A stretch of DNA of 12,943 nucleotides, from contig DKIG01000019.1 of assembly GCA_002454165.1 (NCBI GenBank), positions 1-12,943 on the forward strand, given 5' to 3'. This document shows positions 1-5,663 of the stretch, one piece after another. Under the pieces are notes generated by a model that saw nothing but the letters and a program-made list of their open reading frames with translations, was not told where the DNA came from and searched no databases. Numbering within the stretch: the first letter of the stretch is position 1; every line of letters begins with the position of its first letter. The DNA comes from Gammaproteobacteria bacterium UBA6724 (GTDB taxonomy: Bacteria > Pseudomonadota > Gammaproteobacteria > Pseudomonadales > Azotimanducaceae). A program made the translations under genes and the position numbers.

Positions 1-243
1 GAAGTTGATAAGTTTATCTCCATCCACAAGCCCGCCAGCCAGGATGTGCCGCATATCCGAAACTATCTGAAAGCCTATGTTGCCGATGAACGCTTCCGCG
101 AGATCATCAACAAAAAGCATTTTGCGAAACTTAACACTTACTCAGGATTTTCCATGCGGGAATTCAAGGCGCTCGGCAACTGGCAAGATGTTGTGCCAGA
201 ATATGTGAAAGATTACATTCCGCTCAATCAATATATGGAGTGA
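1..243 (+). CDS. hsdR: Type I restriction subunit HsdR, C-terminal end (partial)
   Basis: Only the last 80 codons are in the window; the frame is open from base 1, so the gene starts to the left. HsdR is the ATP-dependent translocase and nuclease subunit of type I restriction systems. The tail is rich in charged and aromatic residues and ends EYVKDYIPLNQYME, which I recognise as the kind of C-terminal end found in EcoEI-like HsdR proteins; that helical domain contacts the methyltransferase core. The helicase and nuclease motifs are outside the window, so the call rests on this tail and on the HsdM-S gene that begins 12 nt after its stop. The order R then M-S in one orientation suggests an operon. 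An ATG at position 46 is internal and is not the real start. It could instead be another helicase-type subunit, but the context makes HsdR the best reading. Confidence 0.72.
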   Translation, partial: EVDKFISIHKPASQDVPHIRNYLKAYVADERFREIINKKHFAKLNTYSGFSMREFKALGNWQDVVPEYVKDYIPLNQYME

Positions 244-255
244 TTTTTAATAGTC

Positions 256-2682
256 ATGCTGGATAACGACACAAAACGAAAAATCGACGCCGCCCGAGAC
301 ATCCTGGTTGGCAAGGTGCCAGACCCCAAGGCGCAAGTGGAGCAAATCACCACCGCGCTGGTTTATAAGTTCATGGATGACATGGACAAGGAATCCCAGG
401 AGTTGGGTGGAAAAGCCAGTTTTTTCGCCAACGACTTTGAGAAATACAGTTGGAGCAAACTGCTTGACCGACGGCTTTCCGGCACGGCGCGACTTGGCCT
501 GTTCGTCGAAGCCATTGCCATGATGTCGACAAATCGCCACATCCCGCAACTTTTTCGGGACATATTCAAAGGCGCATTTTTGCCCTATCGCGACCCCGAA
601 ACGCTTTCCCTGTTTCTGAAGGAAATTGATGGCTTCACCTACGACCACAGCGAAAATCTCGGCAACGCATTTGAGTATTTGCTTTCGGTGCTTGGCAGTC
701 AGGGCGACGCCGGGCAATTCCGCACGCCGCGTCATATTATTGATTTCATTATTGCCGTGGTTGACCCGGATAAAAAAGAAACCATCCTTGACCCGGCCTG
801 CGGCACCGCCGGTTTCTTGATCTCGGCGTATAAGCACATCCTTGAAAAAAACGAGAAACCGCCGCTGACGCCGGATGAGAAAACCAAATTGATGGATAAC
901 ATTGTCGGCTACGACATTTCCCCTGACATGGTGAAATTATCGCTGGTAAATATGTATCTGCACGGCTTTCAAAGCCCGCAAATTCACGAATACGACACCC
1001 TCACCAGCGAACAACGTTGGGACGAACAGTTCAATGTAATCGTGGCAAACCCGCCTTTCATGTCGCCCAGAGGCGGCATCCGTCCGCATCAACGTTTTTC
1101 CGTTCAGGCGAGCCGCTCCGAAGTGTTGTTCGTGGATTACATCCTGGAACATCTCCGCATCAATGGCCGCGCCGGCATCATCGTGCCGGAAGGAATTATC
1201 TTTAAGGCACAAAATGCCTACAAACAGTTGCGGAAAATGCTGGTTGAAAATGGACTCTTCGCGGTCGCGTCCCTGCCGCAGGGCGTATTCAAGCCGTATT
1301 CTGGTGTAAAAACCAGTATCCTGCTTGTTGATAACGAGCGGGTAGCAAAGAAAGATGAGATATTGTTTTTTGAAATTCACAACGATGGTTTTGATCTAGG
1401 CGACAAACGCCAGCCAATAGATAAAAACGATCTGCCCGAAGCGCGAGAAGTCCTAACGGCGTGGAAGCAAGGCAAAAAACAGAAAAGCGAATTGGCGCTG
1501 TGGGTGAAGAAAAACAAGATTGCTGAAAGCGATGACTACAATTTAATCGGTGAAAGATATAGAGAGATTGAAATTTATAAAAATGTGAAGTGGCAAATGG
1601 TGGAGTTGGGGAAGGTTTTGGATTACGAACAACCTACAAAGTATATCGTAAAATCAACTAACTATAATGACAGTAATAAAACCCCAGTTTTAACTGCTGG
1701 TAAAAGTTTTATATTAGGTTATACAAGTGAAACTGACGGAATATTTTCAAGAAAAAAATTGCCAGTAATTATTTTTGATGATTTTACTACGGCGATAAAA
1801 TTTGTTGATATGCCTTTCAAGGTAAAATCTTCAGCAATGAAAATTCTAAACATTATTGATAAAAACAAAACCAATATAAGATTTATTTTTCTTGCAATGC
1901 AAAATATTAGGTTTAATGTTGGTCGTCACAAACGATATTGGATTAGTGAATATTGTAAACTGAAAATTTCACTTCCACCATTGGAAGTCCAAAAAAAAAT
2001 CGTGGAGCAAATTCAAGTCAAACAAAACGCCATCAACCACGCCAAAGAAATCATCAAAAACCTAGAGAGAGAGAGACGCTATTTTGGCAACACGCTTAGA
2101 AAATTAGAAAATATTGAATGGGTAGAGTTGGGCAAGGTGTGCGAAATTTATAATGGGTCTACACCTATTAGAAGCGATGAAAGTTATTGGAATGATGGGG
2201 AAATATCGTGGTTTACAATCGAAGACATAAGAAATCAAGGAAGAATAATTAAACAAACCGCTCAAAAAATTACACAAAAAGCACTTGATAAAACAAGCGT
2301 AAAATTACTACCACCAAAAACAATTTTACTTTGTTGCACTGCTTCTGTAGGTGAATATGCTATTACAGAAATCGAAACCACCACCAACCAACAGTTTAAT
2401 GGATTGGTTGTAAAAGACGAATATAAAGAAAAATTGATTCCCTATTTTTTGTTTTTCCTTTCAGGAAACTTTAAAGATGAACTAATTCGTTTGAGTGGAA
2501 AAACTTCTTTTAATTTTGTGTCTGTTGGAACCCTTAAAAAAATGAAAATCCCCTTCCCTCCGCTCGTCACCCAAAAACAACTCGTCGCCGAAGCAGAAAA
2601 AGAAGAAGCAATCATCACCGCCAACCGCCGCCTGATTGAGATGATGGAAAAGAAAATTGGCGAGGTCATCGCGGAGATTTGA
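256..2682 (+). CDS. hsdM: Fused type I modification-specificity protein HsdM-HsdS
   Basis: This 808-residue protein joins an N6-adenine methyltransferase to a DNA specificity subunit. Residues 1 to about 435 are HsdM: an N-terminal helical domain, AdoMet motif I DPACGTAGFL at 179-188 and catalytic motif IV NPPF at 265-268. Residues about 446-573 form TRD1. A conserved helical spacer (PPLEVQKK at 574-581, to about 620) follows, then TRD2 (EWVELGKV at 621-628, then a YWNDG...WFTIEDI block), and a distal spacer starting PPLVTQKQ at 768. A separate HsdM is usually about 500 residues and HsdS about 400, so this is a near full-length fusion. The DNA turns AT-rich in both TRDs. The start ATG lies 12 nt after the hsdR stop, with GGAG at 237-240, rather distant at 15 nt. 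With HsdR it should modify and restrict a bipartite site; the site cannot be predicted from the sequence. Confidence 0.92.
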   Translation: MLDNDTKRKIDAARDILVGKVPDPKAQVEQITTALVYKFMDDMDKESQELGGKASFFANDFEKYSWSKLLDRRLSGTARLGLFVEAIAMMSTNRHIPQLFRDIFKGAFLPYRDPETLSLFLKEIDGFTYDHSENLGNAFEYLLSVLGSQGDAGQFRTPRHIIDFIIAVVDPDKKETILDPACGTAGFLISAYKHILEKNEKPPLTPDEKTKLMDNIVGYDISPDMVKLSLVNMYLHGFQSPQIHEYDTLTSEQRWDEQFNVIVANPPFMSPRGGIRPHQRFSVQASRSEVLFVDYILEHLRINGRAGIIVPEGIIFKAQNAYKQLRKMLVENGLFAVASLPQGVFKPYSGVKTSILLVDNERVAKKDEILFFEIHNDGFDLGDKRQPIDKNDLPEAREVLTAWKQGKKQKSELALWVKKNKIAESDDYNLIGERYREIEIYKNVKWQMVELGKVLDYEQPTKYIVKSTNYNDSNKTPVLTAGKSFILGYTSETDGIFSRKKLPVIIFDDFTTAIKFVDMPFKVKSSAMKILNIIDKNKTNIRFIFLAMQNIRFNVGRHKRYWISEYCKLKISLPPLEVQKKIVEQIQVKQNAINHAKEIIKNLERERRYFGNTLRKLENIEWVELGKVCEIYNGSTPIRSDESYWNDGEISWFTIEDIRNQGRIIKQTAQKITQKALDKTSVKLLPPKTILLCCTASVGEYAITEIETTTNQQFNGLVVKDEYKEKLIPYFLFFLSGNFKDELIRLSGKTSFNFVSVGTLKKMKIPFPPLVTQKQLVAEAEKEEAIITANRRLIEMMEKKIGEVIAEI

Positions 2683-2802
2683 GCAGCCTTGCCGCTAGTC
2701 TGAAATCAATATATGCTAATGTATTAATTCACAAGCACTTGAAGCGAAAAGATTGATATTTTCAACTCATCATGTGAATTGTGGACAAAGTGGAGGGAGA
2801 CC

Positions 2803-3027
2803 ATGCCTGAAAGAACTAAAACAAAACAAGTCTCGGACGATTACCTAAAAACATTGGAAGAGGTCAAGAAACAATATCAACAGTATGTGGAAGTGAGCAA
2901 TCTGTATAAGTTGCTGACCTACAATGAAGAGGAAACAATACAGTATCAGCCGCCTAGCCCCGGACATCCTCTTATCAACCAATACATTCCGCGTAAAGTA
3001 AAATGGCTTCTTGGAGTGAACTGTTAG
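2803..3027 (+). pseudogene. Small charged protein, probably frameshifted, upstream of a serine proteinase remnant
   Basis: The frame encodes 74 residues from an ATG with a strong ribosome site (GGAGGGAG at 2792-2799). A TTG at 2779 is in frame but less likely. The first 45 residues are highly charged and probably helical (LKTLEEVKKQYQQYVEVSNL); I cannot name a family. The current frame ends in a hydrophobic tail (KWLLGVNC) and overlaps the next start by 25 nt. Skipping one C near 2971 instead gives HPLSTNTFRVK and a TAA at 2999-3001, one base before the ATG at 3003. That tight junction looks like an intact operon end, so I infer a one-base insertion and a decaying gene. It may still make a protein with an altered tail. 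It was probably expressed together with the proteinase behind it. Confidence 0.55.
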
Positions 3028-3308
3028 CCGAATATCAGTAGGCGGTTAAACCAGACCCCAATTGGCTTGACAAGAAATTGACAGAGCAGTTAGATGAAAT
3101 ATCAGAACTTCGTGTTCCTGATACCGTTATTTTCTACGCCTCTTCTTTTCTGCAAAAACCTAATCATGCCGACACGTCCATCACCCGTAAAGATATTAAT
3201 GGTTTTATGAATGCGCTTCACGGTGCTTCTGTTGAGAATGGTCTTACCCTGATACTTCTTACAAAACGTAATTTTAACCGCATATCACTTGATGACTTTA
3301 ATGTTTGA
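3003..3308 (+). pseudogene. SDH-family (Clp-fold) serine proteinase, broken N-terminal remnant
   Basis: From the ATG at 3003 the frame reads MASWSELLAEYQ, meets a TAG at 3039, and continues without a further stop for 89 codons to 3308. The pieces VIFYASSFLQKP, DINGFMNALHG and GLTLIL are, to my reading, the start of SDH_sah-type (ClpP-fold) serine proteinases, bacterial proteins of roughly 280-300 residues. In that family the last strand runs into HTPGG and the catalytic core; here it switches to TKRNFNR and stops, so the active site is missing. The gene is therefore disabled twice, by a nonsense codon and by loss of the C-terminal two thirds. A TTG at 3078 could start a 76-residue fragment, but nothing suggests it is used. 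It lies behind a frameshifted small gene and a type I restriction operon, as expected in a decaying defence island. Confidence 0.62.
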
Positions 3309-3550
3309 AATAACTCCCTCACTAAAATTTATCGCTAGTAACCATGGAAAAATGTGGATAAAAAGCCAACAGGTACAGATTGTCGGCCCCAATCCCCCTT
3401 TAAACATCTCGCCCTAAACACCGTTCGCATTGGTGAAATCGTGCGCCAGCATTTCCTTGATGTAAATATCTCGCTTGGTTACTGGCAGGCAAGGCGCATA
3501 GGGTGCACACCCAGTTAGACAATGCCGCGCATCATTTCATAAGTTTATGG
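3309..3550. other. Non-coding junction between island remnant and tRNA-Ser
   Basis: No convincing gene is present. On the minus strand a frame is open from about 3534 to a TAG at 3414-3416 and contains a protein-like stretch (PVTKRDIYIKEMLAHDFTN); it has no start codon or ribosome site and I cannot assign it. It may be a tail left by a lost gene. The stretch lies directly beyond the 3' end of tRNA-Ser, where integrated elements carry attachment sites and integrase genes. Confidence 0.4.
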
Positions 3551-3638
3551 TGGCGGTGAGGGAGGGATTCGAACCCTCGAAGCCTTTCGACTTACACACT
3601 TTCCAGGCGTGCTCCTTCAACCACTCGGACACCTCACC
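3551..3638 (-). tRNA. tRNA-Ser(GGA)
   Basis: On the minus strand this 88-nt segment folds as a class II tRNA. The acceptor stem GGTGAGG pairs with CCTCACC, followed by discriminator G and an encoded CCA (3551-3553). The anticodon arm is CACGC / CTGGAAA / GTGTG, giving anticodon GGA, which reads UCC and UCU serine codons. A long variable arm (AAGTC, GAAAG, GGCTT region) is as expected for serine, and the T arm is GAGGG / TTCGAAT / CCCTC. The acceptor and T stems are fully paired; the anticodon stem has one G-T pair. It is the only minus-strand gene in the left two thirds of the window, and its 3' end points at the restriction genes. Confidence 0.97.
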
Positions 3639-3707
3639 GATTTTGGTCTTTATTCCGCCGACTCTTATTCATCAACCAGTTCGCAGAATCAAGCAAAGCG
3701 GACAGGT

Positions 3708-3801
3708 GGCGGGAATTGATCGGCGGTTTTTGACGGGCGGAGACTTTACACATAAAGCCAGAGACTGACAATCATTTGCGCTCCGCCGTCATTCTCCCGC
3801 C
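3708..3801. repeat. Nested imperfect inverted repeat
   Basis: Inner arms GACGGGCGGAG (3732-3742) and CTCCGCCGTC (3781-3790) are complementary except for one extra G. Outer arms GGCGGGAAT (3708-3716) and ATTCTCCCGCC (3791-3801) pair apart from a two-base bulge. The right arms are contiguous, whereas the left arms are separated by 15 nt. The result is a long bulged hairpin with a 38-nt loop. It has no following T run, so it does not look like an intrinsic terminator. It could be a small repeat element or a structured transcript. Confidence 0.5.
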
Positions 3802-3877
3802 TATGTCATCATCCTCAGCGTTTATGCTCCTGCTTGCTGGTGAAGTGCCGCACCATGCCGGTCCCGCATCCGAGTAG

Positions 3878-3906
3878 TTGAGACTAATACCTTGTTGCTG
3901 TTCAAT
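3878..3906 (+). promoter_or_regulatory. Possible sigma-70 promoter of cysQ
   Basis: A -35-like TTGAGA (3878-3883) is followed after 17 nt by TTCAAT (3901-3906), which matches four of six positions of the -10 consensus. The -10 lies in the first of four tandem 11-bp repeats, each of which contains TTCAAT. The call is tentative because the -10 is weak. Confidence 0.3.
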
Positions 3907-3943
3907 AGAGGTTCAATAAGGGTTCAATAGAGGTTCAATGCAG
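3900..3943 (+). repeat. Four tandem 11-bp repeats upstream of cysQ
   Basis: Units start at 3900, 3911, 3922 and 3933. Units 1 and 3 are identical (GTTCAATAGAG); unit 2 ends AAGG and unit 4 ends GCAG. The array ends where the ribosome site GGAGGG (3944-3949) of cysQ begins. The period is close to one DNA helical turn, so a protein bound to each unit would sit on one face. Function is unknown. Confidence 0.85.
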
Positions 3944-3954
3944 GGAGGGGTAAA

Positions 3955-4803
3955 ATGAGCGGTGCGCGAGACTACTTGCCAATTCTGAGCAAGATAGCGC
4001 GGCAAGCGGGTGCTGTGATCCTCAATCTATATCAGGATACAGATTTCGGTGTGACCAAGAAGTCAGACGCTTCCCCCTTGACCCGCGCGGACCTAGCAGC
4101 TCATCAGAGCATCATCAACGGCTTGGCAAAGGCGGTGCCAGACATTCCTGTGTTATCCGAAGAATCTGACGCGTCCCATTTTGCCGAGCGGCGGCAGTGG
4201 CAGCAATACTTTCTCGTTGATCCTCTGGATGGCACCAAAGAGTTTATCCACCGGAATGGTGAATTCACCGTCAACATCGCGCTGATAGACCAGGGGGTGC
4301 CTGTCCAGGGGTTGATCTATCTTCCCGTCAGGGATGAACTGTATGCAGGCAATCAGTCTGCCTCCTTAGCCTATGTGGAAAGGGCAGGGAAACGCAGTGA
4401 TATCCGGGTGCGGAATGTCGCATCAAGAATCTCGCAGGATGAGCCACTGGTTGTGATTACAAGTCGACGCCATAACAGTGCGGCACTGGAGACCTGTCTG
4501 ACCGCACTGCAAACGCGGTTCAAAAGTATTGAGACAATCAGTATTGGCAGCTCTCTCAAATTTTGTCTGATTGCGGAAGGGAAAGGAGATATCTACCCCA
4601 GACTGTCACCCACCTCGGAATGGGATACAGCGGCAGCCCAGGCAGTCGTCGAGGCGGCGGGCGGCAGGGTCGTCAACACTGACTTTGAGCCCCTTAGATA
4701 CAACACCAAAGAGAATCTGCTGAACCCGTTTTTTTACGCCATAGGTGACCCGGATTTCGACTGGGAAGCACTGCTCAAACCGGTAGCGATTGAGCATTCC
4801 TGA
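3955..4803 (+). CDS. cysQ: 3'(2'),5'-bisphosphate nucleotidase CysQ
   Basis: This 282-residue protein belongs to the inositol monophosphatase-like, Mg2+-dependent, Li+-sensitive phosphatases. CysQ hydrolyses 3'-phosphoadenosine 5'-phosphate (PAP) to AMP, clearing the by-product of sulfate assimilation and sulfo-transfer. The metal-binding signatures are present in order: SEES with E69 and E70, DPLDGTKEF from D89, and EWDTAAAQAVVEAAGG with W223-D224 close to the C-terminus. E. coli CysQ is about 246 residues, so this one is somewhat longer, mainly in the middle and at the C-terminal end (to DWEALLKP). The start ATG has a good ribosome site (GGAGGG, 3944-3949). It stands alone: the tRNA upstream is on the other strand and 860 bp without a gene follow. 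Other members of the superfamily hydrolyse inositol phosphates, but the spacing of motifs and the F/Y-rich C-terminus favour CysQ. Confidence 0.9.
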   Translation: MSGARDYLPILSKIARQAGAVILNLYQDTDFGVTKKSDASPLTRADLAAHQSIINGLAKAVPDIPVLSEESDASHFAERRQWQQYFLVDPLDGTKEFIHRNGEFTVNIALIDQGVPVQGLIYLPVRDELYAGNQSASLAYVERAGKRSDIRVRNVASRISQDEPLVVITSRRHNSAALETCLTALQTRFKSIETISIGSSLKFCLIAEGKGDIYPRLSPTSEWDTAAAQAVVEAAGGRVVNTDFEPLRYNTKENLLNPFFYAIGDPDFDWEALLKPVAIEHS

Positions 4804-4965
4804 ACTGCCGGGTGCTGGCTCTATTACCTGGTTGCTGGCTTGGTGAAAACCCCCTCTAGTCGCCACTCATTGCTACCCGGCACCATGCTGGGACATGGCT
4901 ATCTGGGACGAGATGGTGGAAAATAAGGTAACAATATCAAACACTTGCGAGGAAGGTTGGTCTCG

Positions 4966-5034
4966 GCTAGCGAAGCTGTATCCGCATTCATCCCGCCCGA
5001 CTGAATACTATGTATCTATACAGCTTGCGCTAGC
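4966..5034. repeat. Inverted repeat with nested small hairpin
   Basis: GCTAGCGAAGCTGTAT (4966-4981) and ATACAGCTTGCGCTAGC (5018-5034) are reverse complements apart from one extra base in the right arm. Within the 36-nt loop ATTCA (4986-4990) can pair with TGAAT (5002-5006). The element may be a structured RNA, a regulator site pair or a small mobile remnant; the sequence does not decide. Confidence 0.65.
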
Positions 5035-5159
5035 GAGGTGAGCAATGTAACTACAAAAATTGACGAATTAAACCCCTCAATAGTGGAGGTTTCTCTAGTG
5101 TTTTCCCCTTGACTTTTAGAAATATTGCGTAAGGTTCTGATATCAATCAAAAAGCATTT

Positions 5160-5171
5160 TTTGTCGACAAA
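5160..5171. repeat. Perfect 12-bp palindrome
   Basis: TTTGTCGACAAA reads the same on both strands. A related dyad, TGTCG (5217-5221) and CGACA (5230-5234) with an 8-nt gap, lies 46 nt downstream. The shared TGTCG half-site suggests a possible dimeric regulator target. Confidence 0.45.
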
Positions 5172-5182
5172 TGAGGTGTAGG

Positions 5183-5251
5183 ATGAAGCGAATGTATAAC
5201 AGGATAGATGTTGGATTGTCGGTCCTTAACGACACACAACTCCCAGAATAG
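5183..5251 (+). CDS. Possible 22-codon small ORF
   Basis: The ATG at 5183 opens MKRMYNRIDVGLSVLNDTQLPE and stops at TAG 5249-5251. GAGG at 5173-5176 gives a modest ribosome site with a 6-nt gap. An in-frame ATG at 5171 would add four residues. I recognise no family. It lies between the palindrome and the rpoD promoter, and is short enough to arise by chance. Confidence 0.15.
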   Translation: MKRMYNRIDVGLSVLNDTQLPE

Positions 5252-5560
5252 GGGTGGCAAATAATTAGCCCACAGGGTTGAATTAAGGGTGGACATTAGC
5301 CAGATCTAGGTTGAGAATACAATTCAGACTTTATTTATTGCTTGGTCAAAGCCCGCCTCTTGCCCTGAGTGGTATCTTGTGGATTTGAATTAGGCAGATG
5401 TTTTGATGTTGCGAAGTCATTCCTAATATTGCGTCAATTTAGAGTCTGATAGATATGAAGATACAAAAGATAAATCTCGCACGCGATTTGTGGACAATCC
5501 ATCAAATATTAATAATCATGTCTGGGTTCCAGGGGTGGCGCTCGTGCATATCAACGCACT

Positions 5561-5588
5561 TTGAAATTTGATATTTGTCACTTATATT
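5561..5588 (+). promoter_or_regulatory. Probable sigma-70 promoter of rpoD
   Basis: TTGAAA (5561-5566, five of six) and TATATT (5583-5588, five of six) are separated by 16 nt. Transcription would begin near 5595 and give a leader of about 70 nt before the rpoD ATG. It is the best promoter match seen upstream of rpoD. Confidence 0.5.
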
Positions 5589-5663
5589 GGAGACTTGGGG
5601 GATACTTTTTCTTCTGCTACATCATCACAACCTGATACACAGGTGTAACGGAACTTAACTACT

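Larger units (their letters stand above)
3639..3954. other. Intergenic region between tRNA-Ser and cysQ
   Basis: This stretch holds the upstream region of tRNA-Ser (on the minus strand, no strong promoter hexamers recognised), a nested inverted repeat at 3708-3801, and the promoter/repeat region of cysQ at 3878-3950. A frame overlapping the tRNA and running to 3768 is a tRNA artefact. No other coding signal is visible. Confidence 0.6.
4804..5663. other. Long intergenic region between cysQ and rpoD
   Basis: No gene of normal size is visible on either strand in these 860 bp. Near the cysQ end TGCCGGGT (4806-4813) and ACCCGGCA (4875-4882) are inverted but far apart. An inverted repeat lies at 4966-5034, a 12-bp palindrome at 5160-5171, a possible 22-codon ORF at 5183-5251, and a good promoter at 5561-5588. 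The rest is AT-rich without recognisable structure. Room exists for a small RNA, but no terminator hairpin with a T run supports one. Confidence 0.6.

Noticed and set aside
247..837. 196-residue minus-strand ORF opposite hsdM
   Set aside because: It lies fully opposite clear methyltransferase motifs and shows no family features or ribosome site.
3547..3768. 73-residue plus-strand ORF beginning MVAVREGFEPS
   Set aside because: It is the antisense reading of tRNA-Ser; the REGFEPS string is a well-known tRNA artefact.
3900..3943. CRISPR array
   Set aside because: Units are 11 bp and directly adjacent without spacers; the 9184-9233 array is likewise spacerless.
5109..5137. TTGACT at 5109 as a -35 element
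   Set aside because: No acceptable -10 hexamer at 16-18 nt downstream.
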